From the NCBI RefSeq assembly GCF_949628215.1, contig NC_134277.1, forward strand, positions 124,917,963-124,981,962: a DNA stretch of 64,000 nucleotides, in the 5' to 3' direction. Positions 29,149 to 41,480 of the stretch are shown piece after piece. This stretch comes from Phalacrocorax aristotelis. Its lineage: Eukaryota > Chordata > Aves > Suliformes > Phalacrocoracidae. A program made the translations under genes and the position numbers. How positions within the stretch are numbered: position 1 is the first letter of the stretch; the number at the start of each line of letters is the position of its first letter. A model generated the notes under the pieces. That model saw only the letters and a list, made by a program, of their open reading frames with translations, was not told where the DNA came from and made no database searches.

Positions 29149-32100
29149 CAGGCCAACCACCGCTGCAGAAACTCTCAATGCTTCCTGTCCTTACAGCAGC
29201 AGCACAAACTGTCCGCTTTCCAACTACTTGCTGACACACTCACCAGCACTTGGTCGCCAGACTAGCTGTATAAATGTCTAAATCTACTTCTTTCCTGGGA
29301 TTTACAGACACTGCATGCAGTAATGTATTGTATTTTTAGCGTCTTCTGTCATGATTGACAAGATCGTGAGTCACATAGGGAAAGAGAATAAGCTTCTATT
29401 TCAGGTTCTGTAACACCAGCAGAGTCTTCTAATAAAAAGACTACCAAGTCTTTAATAATCTAACACTTCTTTGCAATAAACGCCAATTTTAATTATATCT
29501 AAAGGGAGCAGCATATTTAAAATCAATTATTCTGTTCTTTGGCTTCATTTTAATTATTAGAGAAGTTATGAAGAATCATTTAATGTGAACTACCTTAGGA
29601 GTAGGAAAGGTGGAAAATCTACTAGAAAAGAACTTTTATTTTACACAGCATCTTTTTAATAGAAAAATTAAAACAAGTCTGATATTGTCTGTCACACATG
29701 TTTCTGACCCCGTTTTGCCGCTTGCTCTTGAGGTGTTATGTCGTATGGCCATTGGTGATGAGGATAATATGGTTTCAATTTCTGTAAGACGTTAATGAAA
29801 TATTAAAAACTGACATGAGCATTTAATACACATTCCCATTAATTTTGATTTAGAAAATGTAATAGTTGTTTAGTATAGATATATTTTAAAGACACAGTTG
29901 GTTTAGAAAATCTAATTTATGACTGAGATATATATGTGTGTGTGTGTGTGTATTGTGGTATGGTGGGCCAGATTCTCAGCTTCATTTGAACTACATATTT
30001 GTCTGGAGACTACCTTCCTGGTGAAGTGGGGGAATAGGATCTCTCAATAGCAGTTAAAAAGCTTAACTTTTTAGTTTGATTTCTGTGCAGTAACAAAACC
30101 TCATTGCAGGAAGAAACAAATATCTTTGATGCTTACTAGTGCTTAGTCTTAGAGTCCCTCACATAAATAAGTAAGGGAATGTCCATTATGTTCAGTGAAG
30201 TGTAGAGAGAGGGAATAATTCAGGTCTTACGAAGTGCAAAATTTTTATTAAGACAGTAGCTGTAGTTTTGCTAAGATCTATAATGCCAATGCTGGGGCTT
30301 GTGCAACAGTGAGATCTTTTTAGATTTTAGATTAGTTTTAATATGCATGCCTTTTTTCAGAAAAAGGTCGTTCATGACAGTCAAGCGAGTGCAATCACCA
30401 TAACGTGACATGGTTTTGCCTAGATAGTTTGACTCAGATGGCATTACTTGAAGGAGGGCGGTTTTGTGTTAGCACAGGAATGTTTGCCAGATGACACCAA
30501 GCACCTCAGTTTGGCATACCAAAGAAACAGAAATTTTTCTTGTAGGTGTGTCTCTGTACACTGCTTAAGGTCCATTAGATTTTTTTAAAATCCTTCTTTA
30601 CTTTTCTTTGCAACTTTTATCTTAAAAGGAATAAATGACTGACTGACTTATATCTCAGGGAAGTTTGAATAGAATTTCAGGTGTAGAAGGTTCCATGATA
30701 AACAGGAAAACATTGAGTATTTGACATATACTGATAATCCGACCACTGTCTAAATCCATAGCTCCCTTTACAGAAAGGAAGGGTTTTTTCTGTGATCCAT
30801 GAGTATAAAAACCTCTCCCAGTGCTGATGCTGGTAAATAAAAATACAGGATGCAGATGATTAAATCAGCTACATAGATGTACAGTGAAACCAGTGCATAT
30901 AGAGTTAAAGCAAGTCCCAGAAAATTGAGGTCCTGCTCATTCCAAATTAATAGTGAAGAGCCTGTGGTGTTTTACCGGGGTTAGTTCAATGTCACCTACC
31001 ATACATTCCTTGCTCATCACTTTTATGAATGGGTTTTCTACTCATTTCTCCACTGGTCCCATAGTAGTTTATCAGATTTCAATTGAATTTTTTAGATTTT
31101 AAAAAGGTAATTTGCCTTTTATTTTCTGTAATCCTGTTGCCTGAATTGCTTAGAATGAATAATGTACAGAAAAGTAATTTCTTAGGTGGATACATCGTAC
31201 TTTTGCTATTGCCTCAACAAAGAAATGAAGACCCTAATTTAATAACAGGTGCCTTCACATGTATTGGCGGTTTACTTAAAACTCATTCCTGCAGTTGGAG
31301 CTGTACATGTAACCCTCCCATCTGTACAAATCTAACTGTACATTTAGAATCATGTGCATGCCAGTAAGATCAGGCCATTCAGCTTGCTTTAATTTAATTT
31401 TACTAATGAAAGGGAAGAAAGCCCCCACCATCATTTTCACACAAAAAGTTTATCAGGAAGTTGTTTCACACATTATTACTGGTGGAAGTGTATTTTCTGC
31501 AGCTATTTCTCTATTAGACTACTTAGTCCCCCATTCTGAAGTGCCAATTTAAATGTCAATTTTTCTGTTGGTTTCATTACAAAATGAAATTACAAAGTTT
31601 ATAACTACCTGTTCATTGGATATAAGCAAAAAGTTTCAGCAAATAATTTGTCCATACAAAAATTCCATATATTTCTATTAGTTTTCTGAAAGCGTCTAAA
31701 ATAAAATTTGAAAGTTGACTGAAAAACTATTCATAAAGCCACATCTGTGGCTGCTTCCAGCTCACCAGATAGCACACAACATTTGTATGATTCTTTCCCA
31801 AGTTATAATCTTTAAAAATGTGTAATAGAAATGATCCTCAGACTGCAATTTTAATGTCACTTTGAAGTGGAGTAGTTCATGAACATAAGAGCTCTTATGT
31901 TTTTGTTTCTGTACTGGTACTTTAAACACGTAAGTGATGGTAGGCAGTTTAATGACTGTATGTCTATCTGTCCGAAAAGATAATCTCAGGAATGGATGGG
32001 TATTTAGTATGTTCATAGATTCATAGGTTTCCTGTCATCATAGGCGTCTCACAAGTTGGTCTGCTGGCCAGCTTCATGCAGATGTGTCTCCAATGCTCAC

Positions 32101-35100
32101 ACGTGCAAGGCCGGTGATAGTGAAATAGCTGAGCTCTTTGTTGAAGCGAGCTGATTGCCAAGTCAACTCAGATGAGTGAGAAACTATGGCTATCACTTTC
32201 TAGCTTCACTGTCTAGATGAAAGACAGATCTTACCTCATGGGAAGCCACAAGCATTTCTCGGGAGACAAGTTAGACCTAGAGTTTATGACATCAGTAAAG
32301 AAGTTTGGCATAATTTTATTTTTATATTTTTTCAGTCTGAAGACTTATAATGCTTCTTTTCTTAAATGAAGGTTTAAAGAGAGCTTTTTCACTCATCTAT
32401 GAAATTCTTCCTTCTTGAATTTCTATTAGTGAACTTAGCAATGTTATGTATGCATAAGCCCAAACTGTAGTTCGCTAGATTTTTCTTGTCTTACTGCTTG
32501 ATCATATGCATGATATTCTGTAAGGATAAGTACACATATGACTGACATCCCTATTAGGATGTATGTCAAAACCAAAACTGTATTTACAAGGTCTATAGGG
32601 GAATACTTGTGTAGCATAAAAGGGAAGTGGTACTTACCATCTGAGTAATTAATCTACATTGATCAGAATATGGAAACATGAATTAAAGTCGCCAAGTTTC
32701 CTTTTGTTCCTTCTGTAGAGTCCATTTTAATATATGAATTGTATTTGTGATTATCTCCCTTTCTTCTGCCAATATATGTCTTCAGTTCTTTATGAAGATG
32801 GTGTGTTTGTTCGTTTAAATGTACTGAAGCTTATTTTCATGTTGCCAGTCTGGGATCTGGTAACACAGGATTTAGCTACTGCTTACCTGGGAGCTTAGTT
32901 AGACTTAGCAGCTGATGTTGAACTTGATGTTATCAGGCTGTATTGATACCTGGCTTAGGCTGTTTTAAACTGACTTGTCTGTCCACACAAGCTGGAGTTA
33001 CATTTTGGATTGTAGTGCAGATATATGTTGTGACTGCCTTTATCCTTGTATAATATTTACATCCAGTATTTTCTAAATGTCACTGCACTTTTAGCTACTG
33101 GTTTAAATATTTAGCAAAAAATAAATGGGAATCAGATCTATTAGAACTGGCAGCTCCATATGATCTGTTTGAGCTGATCTGAGGCCCTTCAGCAGTGTAT
33201 GCAAACTCAGTTTTTGCAGCACTGGATAAACAGAATTGAAGGGAAAAAAAGGAAGGGGAAGGAAAGGATTAGGAGGCATCAGTGAAGACTTTGAACCTCT
33301 GGACTAGGAAAATCAGAGTTTCAGATGGGAAGGGCGAGGGATCAGCTGATATTTCAGAGAATGAGAATGAAGCAGTGTGCACAAAACTGGGTTTCAGAGG
33401 GCCATGGAAGCTTTGGGGAGACCAGACAAGTATAGGACTCTCCTGGCCTCATTCTGCTGAGATACAGGAACTTTACTTTTTCTAGCACCTCCCAACCTTT
33501 CCTTCCAGTCTTGTATCATCACTGACTTCCTCGGCTGCTGGGAAGGAAGAGAGAGAATGAATTCCTGCTGAAAGCGAAAAGGAGATTTTGTAACACCAGA
33601 GGTAGAAGGATGGAAGAGATGGAAGCATGGACTGCAGCCACCTATAATGTCTGTTTTCCGTCTTGCTTGCAGCAGCAGACAGCAAAAGAAAACAGCAGGT
33701 GTTTGATTCTGGAAATCATCTCTTTTGGAACAGGTGAAATATTGCAATCCCTGATGCACAGGCAGCATAAAGTTGTCCCTGGTTCAAATAGTGCCCTCTG
33801 ATGTGGCTGTACTTGCAAGTACCACATTAACCTTCAATAAATTGAGGTCACAGCATTCTGAAATGAGGATTTCTTTTACTTATACAAGTCCATGTTCATT
33901 GTGGTTCCCAGCTGCTGTACTAATATTTTTGAATTATTAGTTAAGCATAGCACACACTTCAATAACTATTATAAAAGTGATTAATCTTTGTATCCCACCC
34001 TCATATTGTCCTTGGTACAACTGCATACAGCATTGTGCTGTACGTTTTCAAACAAGTCTTCCACAGATGTGTTGAAATTATTGCTTGTAAGGATCATAAC
34101 TTCTGGTTTTAAAGGAAGAGTTTGTATGATGCTGCTTAAGATAAAGATCTTCCCTTGGAATAGAATATTTTTCCAAGGGGGGAATAATAATTTCTACCGA
34201 ATTTGTGTGAATGTCAAAAACTTTTTAGACCTGAGTATTACTCTCCTTTAAAGTCAAGTCAGGAAGGGAAGTGCTCAGACTCATTACATTACTATTTTCA
34301 GTCAGTTAGGAGTTGAAAGATTTTAAGAGGAAATTCCAGGAATGATTTTTTTAAAGTTTTGGTTTATATTTTTATATATATATAATAGTAAAATAAAAGA
34401 ATGTTTATACAGTTTGGGGGGATTTTGTTCCTACAGACAATTTAGGCTGGCAATTTCATGGATGGTCTGACATTCATTAGTCTCCTGCTTTGGTGTTACC
34501 TCCCATACCCAGGTCAAGGACAAGTGCAAAAGACAGTCTTCATGTAGCTGATGAAGTCACTTTCAGATGGTTCCTGCTGCTTAACTAGTGTCTGTATTAC
34601 TAAGTTATTATTATAAACACATCACTATAAATTAAGATAAGAAAGAATGAGGGAATAAAAGGAAGAGGAAATGACTGAGACCTCGTATTTCTGAAAAGGC
34701 TCCAATAAAACAATTCTCTATGTATGATGATGGAATAGTTGAAACTACTCTAAATCCCTACTCCAAATTTATCTCCAGTGAAAATTTGAAGTCAGTAGTG
34801 TCATGTTATAAGTGAATTTGACCACTAGTTTTAAACAAACCAATTCCATACCTCCACCCTTTCCTCTTAAACATCCCTCCTTAAAATACAATTCTTGCAA
34901 AAGGCTCATAATGACAAGTTGCCATGAAGAGATTTGTTTGCCAGTTTAATAGCTGATCACCTGAATGCAGTACATGATAAGTTTAAAAATAAACCGACAT
35001 AGCACTTAGACATAGACTATAATATTTAGTAATTTCTGGACAACTTCCCAGTAAACATATGTTGATTTCATGCCTTTCTTCTTTGCCTGTGCATGTAAGT

Positions 35101-35627
35101 ACAATGTGTATAGCAAAATTATTCATAGATGAGCACTTAGATGATAAGTTTTTGGGGCCAGCTGTCTTGCTTTCATACAGTACAACACTGAAGCACTAAA
35201 TTGAAATTAATATTAGTTTAAATTATTTTAAAGAACGGTAAAAAGCTGTTTAAAAACTATACAAAAACTTTACAAATAGGCTGCATTTTTTTCTCATAAA
35301 TTCTGGAATCTTTATTTGTTTATTAAAGCCTCTGAGGTTTTGCATAATGTCCCAGATGGGAGTGAAGGAGCAGCTTGAAATCTTAGGCATCGAGAGTCAG
35401 TTAAATGTGATACATTTGGGTACAACTGTCCTGTGCCCATGTGAAAGACAGAACTGAGGTCCTTTAGTGAAGGAGGAGAGAATGGTTGTATCTGTCTAAT
35501 GTTGTCCATGTAACATTAAGGCAAGGGTAGGTGGTTTATATGCATGGGGTTACACTGCTGAAATAGAACATGCTGGGAATTATTCATGGTAAGGGTAGAT
35601 ACATAACTTAGGGTATTTGAGGGTCTG
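29149..35627. other. Intergenic gene-desert segment, no gene seen
   Basis: AT-rich DNA without a supportable gene. It contains a short (TG)8 microsatellite at 29935-29950 and a purine-rich tract around 33241-33270. Open frames of up to 124 codons (33394-33768, minus) are unrecognised and overlap others on the opposite strand, so they are treated as chance. Confidence 0.7.
29935..29950. repeat. (TG)8 dinucleotide microsatellite
   Basis: Eight TG repeats are preceded by a short TA stretch. It is potentially polymorphic and otherwise unremarkable. Confidence 0.85.
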
Positions 35628-35790
35628 GGAGAAGCTGTGGATGCCCCCTCCCTGGAAACTTTAACGTTCAGGTTGGATGAGGCTTTGAGCACCTAATCTA
35701 GTGGAAGCTGTCCCTGCCCATGGCAGGGGGGTTGGACTAGGTGACCTTTAAAGGTCCCTTCCAACCCAAACCACTCTTATGATTCTATCA
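35628..35790 (+). mobile_element. CR1 LINE, truncated 3' end
   Basis: The sequence runs collinearly with the avian CR1 3' terminus. It has 'gaagctgtggatgcccc', then the hairpin-like 'cctgcccatggcagg', then 'ggttggactaggtgac', 'ggtcccttccaaccc' and finally 'tgattcta', the octamer-type tail of CR1. It is about 160 bp long. Heavy 5' truncation is normal for CR1, and no reverse transcriptase sequence remains. It is much less diverged than the relic at 6535-7075. This element is one of the main reasons for assigning the window to a bird. Confidence 0.9.
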
Positions 35791-36710
35791 GATACATGGA
35801 CTTCCCAGTATCTCCTAAATATGACTCCAAGCTGTTAGATCCATGGTCTAGATGTTTGACAAACACGTTATTTAGCCAGGTACTAAATGAAAATTAATCT
35901 CTTTTACTCTGTCTGAATGTATTCTGTCATTTTAAAAATAACCTTCCAATTGTAATTATTTAACATAGATTTTGAATCATTAAAGCTAGATTTTGTCTGT
36001 CTAGGTCTATAAACCTGTAGAAGCCCAAGCTACTAGATGTTGTGATTGCCGGTTGATACAGTTGTCTACATATTGTAGTGACTGCCATTTTTTAAGTGAT
36101 TGTTTTAGATATTCATTAGTTTGTGACTGAAAACATGTAACAAAAAATTGCAGAAAGTCAAAAGACAACTCAAAGCATGACTACATAGTTGGATAGAAAA
36201 ATATGTATTTGGGACTATGATATGCAAGGATTAATACCTCAGTCAGAGATGGATAAGTGCTACATGACTTAGATTCCAAATCCGTGTTTTCATTGGATGA
36301 TGAACAGAGAATTTTGGTCCAAATTAATACAGAGGTAAATCTAGAGAATGCAGTTACTCTGGGTATACTCTTCATATCTCCTGCCTCCCAGATATTTACA
36401 GAACTCGAAATGGAGAGATGATGAAAGAGGGAAGGGAAGGGAGTTCAGAGCTGGGGCTTCTAGGCCTCTGTTTTACATAAAAAACAGATTATTCCATCTC
36501 TGTGGAAAAATATCTAAAAAAGGGGGTATGTGTCATATCAGAGAGACATTTTATTCTTCTAGATGTTACCACTTCCCGTCTTTGTAAAATCTATCAGATC
36601 TTGTACACCTTTAGTTTGGTTTTTTAGTAAGTTTAAGATAGTATTTTTGAATTGCTATCAACAAGTGTTTCACTTCTGTAGTAGTTTTAATGGAAGTAAT
36701 CTACAAATAT

Positions 36711-36782
36711 TTACATTAAAATTAAGTTTGTTAGGTACCTTAAGAGTTACATTAAAATTCAGTTTGTTAGGTACCTTAAGAG
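36711..36782. repeat. 36-bp tandem duplication, two copies
   Basis: Two adjacent 36-bp units (36711-36746 and 36747-36782) are identical except for one base (ATTAAG versus ATTCAG). The high identity suggests a recent duplication or a slippage-prone site. Each unit contains the palindromic GGTACC. Confidence 0.9.
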
Positions 36783-39700
36783 TTTTAAAAGAACAAAGCC
36801 TTATAAACATGCTCGCCTCCAACTTTAAATTAGTTACGCCATTTGCATGTTTCACCAAACAGACACATTTTCAGGTTTGTTGAATAGGTTGTAACTGCAA
36901 CCCAAAAGCCTGTGTTTGGATAATACCTATTATGTAACTGACTTTGTTTTTTAAAATCAAGAAAACAATCAGAAGTTCAGAAGAATGAGTGTGAAACAGA
37001 ACAATCTGGTAGAATTAAATTTATTAATCTTTTTTCAAAATCTAGATGGAAAAAATAACATCTACATAGTAATGGGCAATGTCTCCTATTTCATGCACAA
37101 TATTATAGACACTTAAAATCTGGAGGGAGAACAGCATTTTAATAAGATTTTGCTATTAATAGTAAGTTTATCTCTTCTTACATTTCAGCTTTAAATAAAA
37201 ATGTAGTAATAGGAAGTAATGAAAAATCTAACCAGCCTCTTTGAAGAGACTGTAGAACTGAGGTGATGATGGGGCTTAGACAGATAAGACAATTCAGCAC
37301 AAGAACGATACAGAGATGGACAAATGCCAAGATAAAGAAACAAGTAACATTATACAGAGATAATTTTTTTTTTCATAAACCTACTTATTCACCTTGGGAT
37401 ACTCCCAATTATTTTTAGGGATCTTACTCATTTCCTAGATGACAGATTAGAGAGGTTACATTGTCAAGTCCTTGTGATTAGTGAAAGAAAGTTATGGAAA
37501 ACCCCTATGTCCTTCTGCTTTCTTTAAGCTCCTAGAATATAACTGTGATGTCTCCAGACTTTTAGTCTGAGGCCAAGAATTGTCCAGCATTTGGAATTGA
37601 ATTAAATAGGTTTGTTCATTCTAGGAGTCAGGGTTAAAGCATTAAAGATCTTACATTAAAATATAATTTGGAAAAGGTCATGCAGATGCTGTTTGCTATT
37701 CTTAGAAACAAGGTGATTGCATGTTTCAGCTTTCAGCTTTAAACCAGAAGTATAATAGTCGACCTCAAGCAAAATTATGTTGTCACTAAGAATATGCTGT
37801 TATAACAGCACCTTTATCTTTCACATTGTTGTTTACTGTTAGATTAAAAGATGCAATTTCACTTTGTAATCAGATTACATCATCTGCACCTCAATTTCTT
37901 CACTGGAGCTAAACAAAGTTTAACAAAAGAGTTGAAATCTCTGTATTTGGAAAGTAGATTTCTGTAAAAATATGAGTAAGAATCCAGAAGTGAAATATCT
38001 TATTTTATTGAACAGATATTTGGTTTGATACAATGATTTTGGAAGGAGAGGGAATGTTTAAAAATCTCAGTCTGAATACAAAGTTTGCAGTTTAGGCTTT
38101 TTATATGGAAATCAGATGCCTGCAGCATTGAACTATCTGGTTTATTTTCAGTAGCATTCATGCAAGCAGCTCAATCAGCTTTTCAGAAGGGTTTTTCTCA
38201 GTATCTTAAAGCAGCCTTCAGCACACCTATCCTGTGTGGGACAAATGTTGTTATTTTATGTGGTTTGTAACGTGCTAGGCATTTTACAGAAACTTACAGA
38301 GCTGGCAGTCTCACTCACTTTAGATGTGGCAAAAAAGAAAGTAGTAAACAAAAGATGTTATGGGGAAGGAAAGACACAGGATGTGATTATAAGCTGTAGT
38401 AATGCAGGAAAGCTTGAACTTGACTCTGAAGTAATCAAAATGCAAATCAAAACTTATATCTGCATGAAGATAAACTTATATTTAAATTAAAAAGCATCTT
38501 AAGATTTAGATGAAGTCACAGTGAGTTTTTTTTAATAAAAATCCTCTTTTTGACTTTTGATTACTCTCCTATATGCAAAATGGCAGTTTAAAAAAAAATA
38601 AAAAAGCTGCCTGACAAATGGAAGTTACATGTGTTCTCTGTGAGATAACAGCCTATTAAGGGTGGTGGAGAACAGAAACATGTAATGGAAGCAAGGCAAA
38701 GTAGCTACTTCTACTTCACTTTCCCAGTAGCCTGCTGTAATTTTTCACATGTAAAGAAGATCTTGCAGGACCTTTCTGCTCAGGAGTCACATTGCCATTG
38801 TGAGGGTTATTTTAATTTCCTGGGGGAATTTCTTGCAAGGGCTCTTCCCCAAGGAAGGCTTTGTTTCTCCCTGGTGAATGGGTAGTTGAAACAGAAGTTT
38901 GTCCCCTCACTATTCAAAGCAAAAAAAAAGTACCTGCATCAAAAATTATGTAGATGAAAGATTATAACATTTTACTCTCTTAATTTTGATAGATGGTCTT
39001 TCTTTCATTTAAGACAGTGAAAACTGACGAATTAATTTGTCTTTTTCAGTTCAATGTTCCCGTCAAGATATTGCATACTGTCAGAAAGCTGCAGGCACTT
39101 CAGGGGAATGAGGGGCTTTTTTACTTATTCAGAAATAGTTTTTCTTGGTTTTGTGAAAACTTGCTTTAACAGCACGTGTGTTTTAGGCTAGGCTTGTAGT
39201 CTGTTAAAGGTTAAGAAAAATACAGTTCCTAAAAGTATTATTTTTCCTTTTTATGCGTGAGCACCAGGCTTTAAGACATCAGTGTAAATAGAGTTTCCTG
39301 TTCCAGGGAAGTTTGGCTACTGCAGGAGCCCAAAGGTCCTTTGGGAAAAGCTTGATAGGAACTATGAGCTGAATGTGACCTGAGGCTCCAGGAACCAAAG
39401 AGCCAGAACTGAGGGAAACACATTTCACAGCCCTTTTGTGCAATCTTAAGTCCCATAAGCACTTCTGGGAAAGTAAACCCTTCTTCATACACACAGTATT
39501 TATTGCTAAAGGAGAAGTCATACTAATGGCTTTCAGAAATCATTCTGTTATCTGTAGATCTGTGACTTCTTTCCTTGAGGCTTGCTATAACTTAAAAAAA
39601 AATCTGCAGATTTGCAGAAATGCTGAGCAGGAATAGGAATGTTAAGCACTTCTCCATGGCTGGTAGGTACAGTGTGGGATCCAGTCCAAAGTGCAGTCTT

Positions 39701-40064
39701 GCATTTGTCATATTGAGGAATCTTCTGAGCAAAGTATACTTGAATTACTACATGAATTCTGTTCTGTTAGCAAAAGTAAATTATCATCAGAACTGTATGT
39801 TTATTTATTCAGAAACCAGCATTGATCCTTTTCTCTGCCTTTGCTCACCCTTTCCCATTTGCAGCTGGGCAAAATTTGTGCATGTGAAGAAGGAAGGAGG
39901 AAAGCAAGGTGGGTGGGTGAGATGACTTACTGCGATGCAGAGCAGCCACCACACATATATGCTAACGAGGTGTGCATATTACTTGACCTCATTTTTTTCT
40001 TCATCTGACCAAGTTTTAATTGGACCTCTGCCACAGATTTTCCAATGTGACATGAAGTGGATCA

Positions 40065-40100
40065 TCTAACCTCTAACTCTATTCTAACCTCTAAGTCTAT
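40065..40100. repeat. 18-bp tandem duplication, two copies
   Basis: Two adjacent 18-bp units (40065-40082 and 40083-40100) of the form TCTAACCTCTAAsTCTAT differ by a single base. This is a small replication-slippage product in intergenic DNA. Confidence 0.85.
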
Positions 40101-41424
40101 TCTATAGCATTTTTGAAAGGAGTAATAATACTTAGTGTATCTTTTTTTTCCAGTGGATGTGTTTGGGTAAAGAAAGGCATTATGCCCTGTCCCTGAAAGT
40201 ACTGCTGTAATGCAAATACTTGAAGAAAAATACTAAATTTTTTATTTAATGTTTCCATTTGCTTTCATATTTACATTCGCTTTTCACTTAGCATTATTAA
40301 AAATAAGTTTTAAAAAAATGAATTAACATTGTTGAAAAACTCACAGCAAGTATATTTTGGGAAAAAAAAAGCTGATAAATTACATTAATTGTAGGGATTG
40401 TAAAGAAATTATACATTCATCCTTTTCTTCATAACTATTCTTTCTTTGTGTTGCAAGAAGATGACCTTTGGAAGTATGGAGAATATCTTTCATAACTAGA
40501 AATTAATTCTGTTAGCTTACCTCAGTTTGATACTGCTGAAAATAAACAAGTATCCTTTTTAATGCCTTAAACTTTGAAAAGTAATATTGTCTCTCATTCT
40601 CCAAATTTTGGGTATGCTAGGCAGTTTGTCTATAAGGGTTATTCATGTGAAGCGAAATGTTGGGCGTGTGCTTTCTAAAGACCTCTGTAAATCAACAAAT
40701 CTATACATAGCACAGTCTGATGTAGTTACCAGCTGATATTTCTGCAAAGACACTCCAAATGAGAGAGGAAATTCCAAACTTCCTTATTATTCCGACATGC
40801 TGAGCTTGCTAGTCAATAAAAGTTTTCCAAGTTTTATTTAATATATTGGTGGCATTTGGCTGGTCCCAGTGGCACGTATCATTTGTTTCCTACTTTTCAT
40901 TAGCTATGAACTTTTCATTAGTATTGCATTTCTGAAACACACCATTTTTATTTTATGAGGTATAGCAATCAAGCTATTTCCATTTAAGCATCCCAGATAC
41001 ATCCCCTTTTGACTAGCCAGTAGTATAAAGCAGTATTACAATGAATAGTTTCACAGAGAGTGGACCACTTTTGTGTACAGAATTTGGAGAGGTCTGCTTT
41101 AATGATCTTGTTTTATAAAAGAATATTGCATGTAGAAAGTAACTGAGCCTAAATATTACACAGCTTTGGATTTGTCTTTCTAAGCTTTGGTACTATTCAT
41201 GTTGTTATATGTCAGTCAGCTTCTGCAAACCCAAGTAATTCAAGCCAAAGAATAATGAAGAAAAAAAAAATTCACAGGGAAAAAAAAAAAGGAAACAAAC
41301 CAGGTTGGTAGGAAAGAGATGCGGTTAGTAAATAAACATACTTTACACTACAGTGGAAAAACTGTGATGTTGGAATAAGGGTGAATTTAAAAAAAGCAAA
41401 ATCAGAATAGTCATGTTAGTGACT

Positions 41425-41480
41425 GGAATGGGCATATGTTTAAATATATGCCTATTGGGTAGAATGGGCATATATTTAAA
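41425..41480. repeat. Near-palindrome plus direct repeat of one arm
   Basis: A 22-bp near-perfect palindrome (41431-41452) begins GGCATAT and ends ATATGCC. The segment around its left arm (41425-41444) is repeated almost exactly at 41461-41480, with two differences. Inverted and direct repeats are thus combined within 56 bp. It could be a fold-back duplication scar. No function is evident. Confidence 0.7.

Noticed and set aside
28838-29281. 147-codon + and 129-codon - frames at the GC islet
   Set aside because: Both strands are open over the same short GC-rich patch, a poly-A run encodes Lys, and no domain is seen.
35702-35745. Hairpin around CCTGCCCATGGCAGG as a possible structured RNA
   Set aside because: It is a normal part of the CR1 3' end.
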